From: Streptomyces cupreus
GTDB taxonomy: Bacteria > Actinomycetota > Actinomycetes > Streptomycetales > Streptomycetaceae
Length of the DNA stretch: 64,000 nt
Assembly: GCF_014257025.1 (NCBI RefSeq)
Contig: NZ_JACMSF010000040.1
Coordinates: 24,125 to 88,124, forward strand
Direction: 5' to 3'
Shown here: one piece after another, positions 8,070 to 17,369 of the stretch
Numbering within the stretch: position 1 is the stretch's first letter
How the letters are laid out: each line of letters opens with the position of its first letter
Program-made: the position numbers and the translations under genes
The notes under the pieces: model-generated
Seen by the model: only the letters and a program-made list of their open reading frames with translations
Told to the model about the DNA's origin: nothing
Databases searched by the model: none

Positions 8070-8271
8070 GAACCCCTGGGAGGTGTGGGACGAGCGTCAA
8101 CGATCCCCTGATGAGCCCGCCCTGCGACGCCTGCACCGATCCGGTCGAGGAGCTCTGTTCCGGATCGGCGACGCGGTGGCGAGCCGGAACGTCCATGCTG
8201 CGATGCTGGACGCGGCCCGTCTCTGCCGGACGATCTGACTGCACGGAGCGACGTGCCATGGCCGGGCTCAC

Positions 8272-8958
8272 TCAGCCGGCGAACTCCTGCACGATGCGGG
8301 TGAACAGCTGTGGCTGTTGCAGGTTCCAGATGTGCCCGGCGTCGGCGATCAGCCGTAGTCGGGCCCGGGGCATTCCCTCGGCGAGTTCCTCGGCGAAGGG
8401 GATGTTGGCGCGGTCCTTGCTTCCGCACAGCACCAGCGTCGGTGCTTCGACCTCGGTCAGCCGCGGGCGCAGATCCAGTCGTCCCAACTCCCGTAGCCCC
8501 GCGAGGAAATCACCTTTGCCGAGCCTGCGCAGGTCCTCCTCCGCCTGCTGTCGGTGAGCCGCCATCCCTCCGGAGTACATCGGTGCCAGGGCCCGGACCA
8601 GGAGGGGCTGAGGCAGCAGCCCCAGCACGAGCCGCTGCACCGCCGCTCCTGCCCCGCCCGTATGTGCGGCCCCGCCGGAGAGCACCAGGCCCGCGACCTT
8701 CTCCGGCTCGGCCAGTGCGGTCAGCAGGGCCACGCTGACTCCGCCGGAAACGGCCACGAGGTAGGCGGGTTCCTCAGCCTCCGTCAGTACCTGCCGCACG
8801 GTGGCGACGGCTCGGTCCAGGGTCAGAGGCCCGGGGGCCGAGCCGTGCCCGGGGAGATCGGGGGTGTGGACGCGGTACTCCTCGCCGAGGGCGGTGGTCT
8901 GGGCCTGGAAGGCACGGCCACTGGAGCCGAAGGCGTGGATGAAGATCAATGCGGGCAT
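8272..8958 (-). CDS. Alpha/beta-fold hydrolase
   Basis: A compact 228-residue alpha/beta hydrolase without signal peptide. The oxyanion-side motif is FIHAFGSSG (residues 6-14); the nucleophile elbow is AVSGG with Ser71, where the first Gly of the usual G-x-S-x-G is Ala. The other triad members are Asp182 (CGSKDR) and His209 (DAGH). The lid region is short. The substrate cannot be told; relatives include esterases and C-C hydrolases. It lies just downstream of a cysteine hydrolase gene on the same strand, 31 bp apart, so the two may form an operon. Confidence 0.88.
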   Translation of the reverse strand: MPALIFIHAFGSSGRAFQAQTTALGEEYRVHTPDLPGHGSAPGPLTLDRAVATVRQVLTEAEEPAYLVAVSGGVSVALLTALAEPEKVAGLVLSGGAAHTGGAGAAVQRLVLGLLPQPLLVRALAPMYSGGMAAHRQQAEEDLRRLGKGDFLAGLRELGRLDLRPRLTEVEAPTLVLCGSKDRANIPFAEELAEGMPRARLRLIADAGHIWNLQQPQLFTRIVQEFAG

Positions 8959-8989
8959 GCTCGACCTCAGTCTTTCGGGCGGGTTCGGA

Positions 8990-9631
8990 TCAGTCGGTGC
9001 GCGGGCCCAGGGCCGCCGCCAGTTGGCCGACCAGGGTGGCGAAGGGCATGTCGAGTGTGCCGTAGACCTCGCCGGCGAGTGGGTCCGCGTTGTCGGCGAG
9101 GATCTGGACCATCAGGGAGGAGTAGTCGGTGACGACCACGCCGGCCTGGTGCAGGCGCAGCAGGCCGGTCTCGCGCTTGGTGGCCCAGAAGGTGCCGGAG
9201 GCGTCGACGGCGACGTAGGTGTCGTACCCGGCGGCGGTGGCGGAGAGCGCGGGGAACGCGGCGCACACCTCCAGCGAGACGCCGGCGATGACGAGCTTGG
9301 AGCGGCCCGTGGCCTCGACCGCTTCGCGGACGCGCGCGTCGTCCCACGCGTTGACGGTGCTGCGATCGATGATTTTGTGTCCGGCGGGGAGGGCGGCGGA
9401 GAGTTCGGGGATCAGTGGGCCCCACATGCTGTCCGCCGCGGTGGTGGTGGCGACGATGGGCAGCCCCAGGACGGCGGCGGCTCGGGCGAGGCCTGTGACG
9501 TTGTGCTTGAGGTCCTGCACGGTGATGTCGCGCACCCCGGTGAACAGGCCGATTTGATGGTCGACCAGCAGGACGGCGGTGTTGTCGCGGGTCGGGAAGT
9601 CGTCGTACCGGGTGCTGGGGTTTGTGCGCAT
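8990..9631 (-). CDS. Isochorismatase-like cysteine hydrolase (YcaC type)
   Basis: A 213-residue cysteine hydrolase. The catalytic set is present: Asp24 in LLVDHQIGLF, Lys86 in GHKIIDR and Cys123 in GVSLEVCAAF. The VDHQ motif and the overall length match YcaC-like hydrolases, whose natural substrates are poorly known, rather than true isochorismatases. ATG 9631 is chosen from GAGAGG upstream and because the protein begins properly at MRTNPSTRYDD; the longer open frame to 10258 is antisense to the exporter gene. A second member of this family lies at 39197-39874, with matching spacing of all three catalytic residues. Confidence 0.9.
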   Translation of the reverse strand: MRTNPSTRYDDFPTRDNTAVLLVDHQIGLFTGVRDITVQDLKHNVTGLARAAAVLGLPIVATTTAADSMWGPLIPELSAALPAGHKIIDRSTVNAWDDARVREAVEATGRSKLVIAGVSLEVCAAFPALSATAAGYDTYVAVDASGTFWATKRETGLLRLHQAGVVVTDYSSLMVQILADNADPLAGEVYGTLDMPFATLVGQLAAALGPRTD

Positions 9632-9714
9632 GGGTGTGCCTCTCGATGGCTTGGAAATGTGTGGTGGGTGTGGTCCGGAGTGGTCCGGCGGAGCCCGGGC
9701 CGCGCTGTGGCGGC

Positions 9715-10992
9715 TCACGCGGCCGTGGCCGATGGCCATGCGGCCTTCCCGGGTGCTGTGGCGTGCTGCCGTGTGCGCTGCGCGAGGCCGACCGCGAGGC
9801 GTGTCAGGACGGACAGGAGCAGAAAGTAGAGTCCGGCGAGCGCCCAGCCCGTGCTGCCGAGTGCGACGACCGCGGTCGCCATCGCCGGGCCGACGAGGTC
9901 GGACAGGGCGCGCCCCAGGCCGTAGACGCCCTGGTAGTCGCCGGCGGCCCGGGGGTCCGCAAGGGCGTAGCCGAAGTTCCAGGCGGCCGCAGCCGTCCAC
10001 ATCTCGCCGCAGGTGAGTACTGCCGTCGCCAGTAGCAGCGTGGCGGCAGCGAGCCATGGGGGCAGTCCGGCGCCCGCGCCGAGGAGCAGGCAGCCCAGCA
10101 TCAGTGCGATGCCGCCTCGGGTGTTGACGCCGACGGCCCCGCGGGTCGTGTCCGTGCCGCGGGCGGCGGACACCTGGAGGCAGACCACCAGTACGGAGTT
10201 GGCCGTGAGCAGCAGGGAGGCGGTCGTGTGCGGGGCGTCGGTGTGGCCGATGACCCACAGCGGCGCGGCGATGGTCAGCAGTTGGTTGTGGACGGTCGTC
10301 AGGCCGGTGAGGACGGCGACGGACAGGTAGGGCAGGTCGCGCAGCGCGCCGAGGCGCAGCGCCGGGCGGCGGGCGTGCGACGGAGGGACGCGGGGCAGCA
10401 GCCAGGCGAAGGGTGCGGAGGCGGCGGTCACCAGGGCGCTCGCGGCGATGAACCAGAGGTACGCCGAGCGCGTACCGGCCTGGAGGGGAATCGCCATGGC
10501 CAGCACCCCGAGCGCGAAGCCGAGATTGTGTACGGCGCTCAGCCGGGCCCGGGAGCGGACCAGGCTCTGCGGGTCCAGGAGCTGCTGGATCAGGGTTGCC
10601 TCGGCGACCCGGGTCGCCGACAGGCAGGCCGCGGCCGCGCTGCCGGCCAGCAGGAACGCGGGGAGGGAGTGAACGAGGGCGTAGGAGCAGAAGACCCCTG
10701 CGGCGGCGAGGGGCAGGCAGATCAGTACCCGCCGGGCCCCGATGCGGTCCACCAGACGGCCGGCCGGAACGGCGGCGACGAGCCCGAAGACACTCGCGAA
10801 CGACATGCCGAGGCCGACCTCTGCGCCGCTGAGCCCGCCGGAGTGGACGAAGAACACGGCGACGGTGGGCAGGATGCCGCCCAGGCCCATCGCCCGGGCG
10901 AGGACGCCTGCGGTCAGCAGCCGGTGGGGGCCGCGCGGCGGGAGCAACTGCTTGCCCGCCGCGGCGATTTCCTTGATCCTGTGTGCCGTCAT
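9715..10992 (-). CDS. MFS transporter (putative drug efflux)
   Basis: A 425-residue major facilitator with about 12 hydrophobic helices. The loop between helices 2 and 3 reads AGRLVDRIGARRVL, the conserved MFS motif A (G-x-x-x-D-R-x-G-R-R), and PRVPPSHARRP marks the central cytoplasmic loop. It probably exports a small molecule or drug; the substrate is unknown. It is divergent from a LAL-type regulator with an 83-bp gap holding a 12-bp palindrome. The ATG at 10992 is preceded by TAGCTT seven bases upstream, so the gene may be leaderless. Confidence 0.9.
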   Translation of the reverse strand: MTAHRIKEIAAAGKQLLPPRGPHRLLTAGVLARAMGLGGILPTVAVFFVHSGGLSGAEVGLGMSFASVFGLVAAVPAGRLVDRIGARRVLICLPLAAAGVFCSYALVHSLPAFLLAGSAAAACLSATRVAEATLIQQLLDPQSLVRSRARLSAVHNLGFALGVLAMAIPLQAGTRSAYLWFIAASALVTAASAPFAWLLPRVPPSHARRPALRLGALRDLPYLSVAVLTGLTTVHNQLLTIAAPLWVIGHTDAPHTTASLLLTANSVLVVCLQVSAARGTDTTRGAVGVNTRGGIALMLGCLLLGAGAGLPPWLAAATLLLATAVLTCGEMWTAAAAWNFGYALADPRAAGDYQGVYGLGRALSDLVGPAMATAVVALGSTGWALAGLYFLLLSVLTRLAVGLAQRTRQHATAPGKAAWPSATAA

Positions 10993-11047
10993 GACGCCGA
11001 AGCTAGGACGGGCACGTCACGGGACGAATCCGTAGCGCTTCAGTAGA

Positions 11048-11059
11048 GCCTACGTAGGC
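11048..11059. promoter_or_regulatory. 12-bp perfect palindrome in a divergent promoter region
   Basis: GCCTACGTAGGC lies 17 bp upstream of the LAL regulator start and between it and the MFS exporter. Its position fits an operator for one or both genes. The binding protein is not known. Confidence 0.5.
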
Positions 11060-11075
11060 CGGAACGGGGATCGCT

Positions 11076-13772
11076 GTGCTGTACGGGCGAGAGGACGAGT
11101 TGGTCCAACTCGCGGGCCTCACCGACCAGGTGCGCGGCGGCATGAGTGCGGCGCTGGTGCTGCGCGGTGAGGCGGGCATCGGCAAGAGCAGTCTGCTGGC
11201 GCACCTGGAGCGGACGGCGCAGGACATGACCGTGCTGCGGGCCGTCGGAGTGGAGCCGGAGTCCGAGCTGGCCTTCGCCGCACTGCTTCAGCTGCTGCGT
11301 CCCGTCGCACACCACGTCGACGCACTCCCCGAGCCTCAGGCGCGGGCGCTTGAGGCGGCGTTGGGGCACGGCGGCACCTGGCAGGGGGACCGTTTCCTCA
11401 CCGGTCTCGCCGTGCTGTCCTTGCTGGCCGAGGCGGCGGCGGAGCGCCCCGTGCTCTGTCTGCTGGACGACGCCCACTGGATGGACACGCCGTCGGCGCA
11501 GGCGCTGCTCTTCGCGGCCCGCCGACTGGCCGCGGAGGGCGTGGCTTTGGTGTTCGCCGCCCGTGACGAGGGGTTCGACGCCGCGGGGCTGCGCGAGCTG
11601 CGGCCCGGCCACCTGGGGCGCGCGGAGGCCGGGCTGCTGCTCGATGCCCTGGGCGTGGACCCGGCCCGGCGGCAGCGGATCATCGAGGGGGCGGGCGGAA
11701 ATCCCCTGGCGCTCACGGAGTTTGCGGCGGGGGACGACATCGCGCTCGCGCCGGTTGTGCCACTCGCCGCCCCCGACCGGGTCCTTGCCTCCTTTCGTAC
11801 GAGGATCTCCGCGCTGCCCGACCGCACCCGGACTATGCTGCTGCTCGCCGCGGCGGATGCGCAGGCCGGCCTCGCCCAGCTGCTGGCGGCCGCACAGCAA
11901 CTGCACGTCGGGCCCGGGGACCTGACGGAGGCGGAGAGCCGGCGGCTGATCGAGGTCACCGGGGAGTCGGTCCGCTTCCGGCATCCGTTGATCCGCTCTG
12001 CGGTGTACCAGAGCGCGCCGTTGGCGAGCAGGGTCGCCGTGCACCGGGCACTGGCGGAGACCGCCCCGACGGCGGACGGCGGCGCCTTGCACCGGGCGGC
12101 GGCGACGCTGGGGCCGGACGAGACGGTGGCGGTTGCCGTGGAAGCGGTGGGCGACCGCGCCCGCGCCCGGGGCGGCTTCGCGGCGGCGGCGAACCTCTAC
12201 CGCCAGGCCGCCCGGTTGACGCCGACGCCGACCGCTCGCGCAGTACGCCTGATCTCGGCGGCCTGGTCCGCCCACCGGGCGGGGACGGCCGCCCTGGCCG
12301 GCGAACTCGCCGAGGAGGCAGGCCACTTGGCCGCCGCCGACCGTGAGGGCCGGATCGGCCGGGCGGAGGCGGCACATGTCCGCGCCCTGGCCCTCTTCGA
12401 GCAGGACGGGACCTCCGAGGCCGTCCGGCTGCTGATCGATGCCGCACCCGATGCGCCCGCGCAGGGCCCGCAGATGATGCGCAGCGCCGCGTTCTACGCC
12501 TGGCACAGCAATGACCTGGGCATGCTGCACCACTGCGCCGCCGTGCTGGCCCGGCAGCGCGACCGGCATCCCATTGGGCGGGCGGTCCAGGGGCTGGACC
12601 GGGTGGCGGCCGGTGACTTCGGGCAGGGACTGCCCCTGTTGTCCGGCCTGTTGGACGACACGGAGCGGGTGGATCAGCACCGCCGCCTGAGTGAGACGGA
12701 CCGGGACGATCACGACAGCCGTACCCATGCCATCACCGGCGGTCTGCTGCTGGGTGACGACATGCTCCTGCGCCGGGTGACCGAGGCCGAGGCGGCGCGC
12801 TGTCGGCAGCAGGGCGTCGTCGGACGGCTGCCCTTCCTGCTGAGCGTGCTCGGCCGCCTGCAGGTGTACGCCGGAGAGCACCAGGAGGCTGTGGCCACCA
12901 TTGCGGAGGCGAAGGAACTCGCCCGCGCCGCGGGCCTGCACAAGCGGCTGACCCAGCTGAACCACGTCGTCGCCCGTATCGCGGCGATCGAGGGCGACGA
13001 GATCCGCGTAGGTGCGCTCGCCCGGCCCGGCCCGGCCGTCGACGGCAGCCACGGCCTGGCCGCCCTGATCCTCCTCGACCTCGGCCTCGGCCGCTACGAG
13101 GAGGTGCTCCGCAGGATCCACGAGGCCGAACGCCAGGGCGCCTGGCACTCCATGGCGCTCATCCTCGCCTGCACGGACGCAGTCGAGGCGGCCGTCCGGC
13201 TGGGCGACAAGGACCGGGCCGAGCGCGCGGCGCAGCGGTTCGCCTCCTGGGCGGCGGCGAGCGGCCGGCCATGGGCCCGGGCCACCGCGCTGCGCGTCGA
13301 GGCCCTGCTGACCCAGGACCTGTCCCTCTTCGAGCGGGCCGTGCAGACGCATCACGATGACGCCTCACACGGCGGCCGACCCTTCGAGCAGGCCCGCACC
13401 CAGCTGGTCTACGGGGAGGCGCTGCGCCGCAGCCGGCGCAGCGCCCAGGCAGGAGTGCAACTCCGCGCCGCCGCCGCGACCTTCGACCGTCTCGGCGCCA
13501 CCCCCTGGGCTGAGCGAGCCCGCGGCGAACTGCGGGCCACCGGCACCAGCCCGGCCGCGGCGCAGGCCGACGCCTGCCCACCCGCGACGATCCTCCTCAC
13601 CCCGCAAGAGCTTCAGGTAGTCCGCCTCGCCGCCACGGGCTTGCCCAGTCGTGAGATCGCCGCGCAACTGTTCCTGAGCCCGCGCACCGTGGAGTACCAC
13701 CTCTACAAGGCGTATCCCAAGCTGGGCGTGACTTCACGAAGGGAACTGGCGGAGCTGGACCTCCACGACTGA
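11076..13772 (+). CDS. LAL-family LuxR regulator with AAA/NTPase domain
   Basis: An 898-residue large ATP-binding regulator of the LuxR family. Walker A is GEAGIGKSS (residues 31-39) and Walker B is VLCLLDDAHW (Asp131/Asp132). A long alpha-helical repeat region fills the middle, and a LuxR-type helix-turn-helix closes the protein (LTPQELQVVRLAATGLPSRE; RTVEYHLYKAYPKLGV, ending in SRRELAEL). Such proteins are usually activators of exporters or biosynthetic genes. GTG 11076 has GGAACGGGGA upstream. It is divergent from the MFS exporter, its most likely target. Confidence 0.93.
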   Translation: MLYGREDELVQLAGLTDQVRGGMSAALVLRGEAGIGKSSLLAHLERTAQDMTVLRAVGVEPESELAFAALLQLLRPVAHHVDALPEPQARALEAALGHGGTWQGDRFLTGLAVLSLLAEAAAERPVLCLLDDAHWMDTPSAQALLFAARRLAAEGVALVFAARDEGFDAAGLRELRPGHLGRAEAGLLLDALGVDPARRQRIIEGAGGNPLALTEFAAGDDIALAPVVPLAAPDRVLASFRTRISALPDRTRTMLLLAAADAQAGLAQLLAAAQQLHVGPGDLTEAESRRLIEVTGESVRFRHPLIRSAVYQSAPLASRVAVHRALAETAPTADGGALHRAAATLGPDETVAVAVEAVGDRARARGGFAAAANLYRQAARLTPTPTARAVRLISAAWSAHRAGTAALAGELAEEAGHLAAADREGRIGRAEAAHVRALALFEQDGTSEAVRLLIDAAPDAPAQGPQMMRSAAFYAWHSNDLGMLHHCAAVLARQRDRHPIGRAVQGLDRVAAGDFGQGLPLLSGLLDDTERVDQHRRLSETDRDDHDSRTHAITGGLLLGDDMLLRRVTEAEAARCRQQGVVGRLPFLLSVLGRLQVYAGEHQEAVATIAEAKELARAAGLHKRLTQLNHVVARIAAIEGDEIRVGALARPGPAVDGSHGLAALILLDLGLGRYEEVLRRIHEAERQGAWHSMALILACTDAVEAAVRLGDKDRAERAAQRFASWAAASGRPWARATALRVEALLTQDLSLFERAVQTHHDDASHGGRPFEQARTQLVYGEALRRSRRSAQAGVQLRAAAATFDRLGATPWAERARGELRATGTSPAAAQADACPPATILLTPQELQVVRLAATGLPSREIAAQLFLSPRTVEYHLYKAYPKLGVTSRRELAELDLHD

Positions 13773-13997
13773 GAGTCCGCCAGGCACGCCACGTTGCGGG
13801 CGCCCTCCGCTCGGTGCCCGCTTCGGGCAGGGGGAACTCCGTGACCGCGCCCGGAGTTCGACCGTGGTTCCCCACCGGCGGGTCGGGTGTGGCTCGCGGA
13901 GGGCGGCGTTAGAACGGGGGTTCGGTGACGAGTGCGCCTGTCCACACGGGTATGAACGGCTTGGATTCGCGCTGCTGAAGGAGTGCCACGGCGTCCT
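13773..13997. other. Intergenic, no gene seen
   Basis: This region after the LAL gene has no supported frame. It joins a decayed fragment at 13998-14213, followed by a further 290 bp (14214-14503) of Pro-rich frames without coding support. Confidence 0.5.
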
Positions 13998-14213
13998 TGA
14001 CTCGCGCTCCCCGACCGCTGCGTACGGCCGGGCCAGCGCGATCGCCTCCTCTGCACCCCCCAACTGAGCGAGCACCTCTAACGCCTGCTCCTGCAGACCC
14101 CGGTCACCGAGCAGCCGCGCCCACTCCCGCGCGCAGAACCATTCCCCCTGGCCGGCCTGGAATTCCACCTCCTCCCCATGGCCGAGCTCAAGTAGCCGGG
14201 AGACGAGGAGCGG
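13998..14213 (-). pseudogene. Fragment of a helical-repeat hypothetical protein
   Basis: The minus strand reads PLLVSRLLELGHGEEVEFQA, then EWFCAREWARLLGDRG, QALEVLAQLGGAEEAIALAR and PYAAVGERES. This TPR/HEAT-like pattern is typical of Streptomyces helical-repeat proteins, but the flanking sequence in the same frame is low-complexity Pro/Gly/Ala with no protein character and no ribosome site. It looks like an isolated piece of a larger gene. Confidence 0.4.
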
Positions 14214-14503
14214 AGGTATGCAGCCGGACGACGTCGGGACCTCGGGCCCCGGCTCAGCCCCGGCAGCGGGCGGCGGGGTCGCGCTGGGCGACGTGCCGGG
14301 CGACCGCGTCGACCCCGGGGCGGGCGTACCGCTCCAGGGGCCGGGCGGAGGCGTGCCGGGAGCAGCACCGGGGCGGAGGTGCTGTCCTCCGCATCGTGCC
14401 TGAGGGCGCTGTGGCGGAGCCGGTGCGGCGTCCAATGGTCCAGGGCTGAGCTGTGCCATGGCCGATCGTCGTCGTCGGCGCACGGGGGCGGGCCCGCCCC
14501 GGT

Positions 14504-16408
14504 TCAGGGTCGGTGCTGCCCGAGGCTGATGTAGGCGTAGGCGAATCCTTCGCCGGCGGGTGGCGCCTGCGTCCAGGACCGGGTGGTGAAGGTGGGGAGC
14601 CTGCCGTGGGTCAGCGCGAAGCGGGGGAGTGAGAGCCCGAGTTCGGTGTGCAGGGCTTCCAGCACACGCCGTTCGCCGTCCCGTTCAGTGTTCTGCGGGC
14701 GGAACAGCCGTGCGGGGTCCAGGGCGTCGGGTATCGCTCCGGAGCGCTGGATCTTCGTGCCCCGCACGGTGAACGCGTAGAGTTCCTTGCCCTGTTCGGC
14801 CACCGACAGGTGGAACGCGGCCGGGTGGTCACCCGGGGACGATGGCCTCGGGTCGCGCCACACCACCACCGCGCGGCCGGACGAGGACGCGGCCGCAGCG
14901 GGGGACATGAACAGCTTGTTCAGGTGGCGGTGGGAGTGGCCGTCGAAGGCGAAGGCCCACGCTTCGGCGGTGCGGCCGACGGCGACCACGGCCCGATCCT
15001 CCCAAAGTTCCACGCCCTCCCGCTCGTGGGGCTTGGGTGCCTGCCAGGACGCCTCGCGCGGATGGGCGGGCGCGCTCAGTTCGGCGCCTTCCTCGCCGAT
15101 CAGAGCGGGTAGGCGGGCGGGGTCGATCCCCTCGACCCAGACACAGCGGTATCCGTCCAGCGGTAGCCGGTTCGCCGCAGGCTCCGTCAGCCAGGCGAGG
15201 CCCGGCGGGTCGAGATCGGGCACCGGCTCGGGGGCGGGTCCCGTCTGACCGGCCCGCGGTGTCGCGAGGATTTCCCGCCCACGCTCGGGGGTGATCAGCG
15301 GACCCAGGACCGGATCGGCGAGCAGGCCGATCGGGGCGATCAGTGAGGGCCCGGGCGTCTCCCACAGCGCAAGCGCGTCCCGCAGCACCCGCCACGCGGC
15401 GTCGGTCGCCCCCCAGCGGGCCGACTCCCGGGCCTCGGCGACGGCCCCACCCCATGGGCCGGGAGGCGCGTAGCGATGGGTGCCGTCCCGCACCGCGCCA
15501 AGTACGGCCTCGGCGGTCTGCCGGGCGGCCCCGCGGGCGGTCATCATCCCGAGCCAGTGGTCGTCCCCGCCCAGCCGCCATTCGCCGCGTGCCGGCGTCA
15601 TGGCCTGCACGGGCAGCAGCTCGGGCAGGTAGCGCGGGTCGGCCACCAGGGTGCCGTAGTCCTGGGAGCTGTGCGGAGCCAGCAGATGCCGTAGCTGGTT
15701 GAGCAGGACAGCGCTCCGTGGCCGTCCGAAGGACAGCGCCTCCTCCAGCAGAGGCAGTGCCTCCTCGTACCGTCCGCCCAGGGCCAGCCGGTAGGCGTCG
15801 TCCACATGGGCGTCCTGAGCGCGCGTGGTCGCGTTCACGAAGTCGGATCTGTCCACCCGGTCACAGTGGAAACCGCGGTACATGGCCTCCATGTAGGCGC
15901 GGAACGAGGGGTAACGGTCCGGCAGTTCACCGCCCCAGCCCTTGTAGACGTAGAGCGCCCACTCGCCGTCCTGGTCGATGTCGCCCGGGTCGAGCAGCGC
16001 GTACGACATGTCGGAGTCGGTCTCCAGCCGGAGCGCTCGTTGCCACATCCCGGCCAGCAGGACGTCCTCCTCGGGCGGGTTGTCGCCCAGATTCTCCTCG
16101 TACAGCGGTGTCATGCCGTACGGATCCCGGAACCTGTCGATGTCCGCGGCGCCGCCGAGCTGATAGACCCCGGCCGTCTCGTCCACGTGCCACCCGTCGC
16201 TCACGGCCAGGAACTCCCGGTACGAGGGCGGCAGCCGCCGCCCCAGCCGCTCCTCGGCCGCGGCGATCACCGCCTCGTGGGCCCCGGGCCTGCCCGGGCC
16301 CGCGACGGTCTGCCCGCCGTCCTCGTCCTCGTCCTCGTCCGCGCGCGGAACCCACTCCTGCTGCCAACGTCCCAGGAACTCATGCCAGTTGAAAGACTCG
16401 CCACTCAT
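14504..16408 (-). CDS. Large SMI1/KNR4 (SUKH) domain protein
   Basis: A 634-residue cytoplasmic protein. Residues 45-180 are a SUKH domain, shown by AAEERLGRRLPPSYREFLAV and the SDGW turn, then the YQLGGAADIDRF block. An acidic Asp/Glu run (residues 24-31) precedes it. The rest (about 190-634) contains a helical-repeat segment (AYRLALGGRYEEALPLLEEA) and a long region of unknown fold. SUKH proteins are often immunity proteins against nuclease toxins, but long versions also act as scaffolds. No toxin gene is adjacent. It is much longer than the usual 130-200 residue immunity protein. Confidence 0.85.
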   Translation of the reverse strand: MSGESFNWHEFLGRWQQEWVPRADEDEDEDGGQTVAGPGRPGAHEAVIAAAEERLGRRLPPSYREFLAVSDGWHVDETAGVYQLGGAADIDRFRDPYGMTPLYEENLGDNPPEEDVLLAGMWQRALRLETDSDMSYALLDPGDIDQDGEWALYVYKGWGGELPDRYPSFRAYMEAMYRGFHCDRVDRSDFVNATTRAQDAHVDDAYRLALGGRYEEALPLLEEALSFGRPRSAVLLNQLRHLLAPHSSQDYGTLVADPRYLPELLPVQAMTPARGEWRLGGDDHWLGMMTARGAARQTAEAVLGAVRDGTHRYAPPGPWGGAVAEARESARWGATDAAWRVLRDALALWETPGPSLIAPIGLLADPVLGPLITPERGREILATPRAGQTGPAPEPVPDLDPPGLAWLTEPAANRLPLDGYRCVWVEGIDPARLPALIGEEGAELSAPAHPREASWQAPKPHEREGVELWEDRAVVAVGRTAEAWAFAFDGHSHRHLNKLFMSPAAAASSSGRAVVVWRDPRPSSPGDHPAAFHLSVAEQGKELYAFTVRGTKIQRSGAIPDALDPARLFRPQNTERDGERRVLEALHTELGLSLPRFALTHGRLPTFTTRSWTQAPPAGEGFAYAYISLGQHRP

Positions 16409-16588
16409 GGCCGGATGATGTCACCCGGCACTGACAACGTGTCGGCCCCTGCCTCGCATGCCTACGACCAAGTGGCGTCTGCGGCCATCCGCTCTGATCA
16501 ACTCGTCGGCCTGCCGGACTGACGCGAGTCTTTGGGGCGGGCCCGGGCGACAGTCGTCGGGTCTCGTCCAAGTTTGAGTGAGTACCCC

Positions 16589-16618
16589 CTGCACGTGAGT
16601 ACGCGTACTCACGTGCAG
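16589..16618. promoter_or_regulatory. 30-bp perfect palindrome upstream of a lipoprotein gene
   Basis: The left arm is CTGCACGTGAGTACG and the right arm is its exact reverse complement, with no spacer. It ends 27 bp before the ATG of the lipoprotein gene and lies in the divergent gap with the SUKH gene. The inner GTGAGTACGCGTACTCAC resembles TetR-type operators. Confidence 0.8.
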
Positions 16619-16645
16619 CAGGCGGCTTGATCGGAGACTTGGCGC

Positions 16646-17281
16646 ATGAGACGAACCTCTGCACTGACCAGCACGGTTGGCAGCTCCCCGCACCGCCCGC
16701 GGCTCACGCTCGCGATAGCGGCTGGTGCTGCTCTGGCGCTCGCCGCCTGCGGCACCGAGAAGACAGGCGCCGACGGACCGCAAAGCAAGCCTGCTGACAC
16801 TGCTGAGGTCCGCCCTGGCGCGGCCTTCACGGCGATGCTGGACAAGGTCGCGCAGTCATGTCCCACCAGCGCCCCGCCAGAGGCGCCGCCGACCGGTCCG
16901 GCGCAGACACCGCCGCCCGGTTCGGTGGAGACACCGCCGGACATGGAGCCCATCGCCCCCACGGCGGGTCCGGAGGTGGAGTTGAACGCTCACGACTGGT
17001 GCGCCAGCGCCCTCCACGAAGAGCGCATTGCCCAGGCGCTCTGGGATCTGGCGGATCCCACCCCAACCAGGGTCCGGACGATTCTGAACGACCTCGGCTA
17101 CGTCGACGAGCGCATACACGACCTCAGGCAGTCCGGTGCGACCACGCGATTCCTCCTCGACCTGCGTGACAAGGGCGGACGGCTCTGCTTGGAGGGCTCG
17201 GCGGCCGGCGAGAACACCGTCGTCGACAAATGCGTAGCCCCCGCAACCGGCCCGTTCACGCCTGGAGAGCGGAAGCAGTGA
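16646..17281 (+). CDS. Putative lipoprotein (211 aa)
   Basis: A signal peptide (residues 17-34) ends in the lipobox LAAC with Cys35, so the mature protein should be lipid-anchored outside the cell. A Pro/Thr-rich linker (about 80-110, APPEAPPTGPAQTPPPGS) leads to a small C-terminal domain with cysteines at CASAL, RLCLEG and DKCVAP. I do not recognise the domain. It is preceded by the 30-bp palindrome, which probably controls it. It converges with the XRE regulator gene. Confidence 0.8.
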   Translation: MRRTSALTSTVGSSPHRPRLTLAIAAGAALALAACGTEKTGADGPQSKPADTAEVRPGAAFTAMLDKVAQSCPTSAPPEAPPTGPAQTPPPGSVETPPDMEPIAPTAGPEVELNAHDWCASALHEERIAQALWDLADPTPTRVRTILNDLGYVDERIHDLRQSGATTRFLLDLRDKGGRLCLEGSAAGENTVVDKCVAPATGPFTPGERKQ

Positions 17282-17369
17282 ACACCGGCTTGGCGTGATC
17301 GGAACCCGGCACCGTCCCGGCTTCTTGGCGGTGGGAGGGCGTCGTTGCGTTACTCGCGGACCTGAGTGT

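Noticed and set aside
11040..13355. 771-codon minus frame opposite the LAL regulator
   Set aside because: It is the antisense shadow of a long GC-rich gene with intact Walker and HTH motifs.
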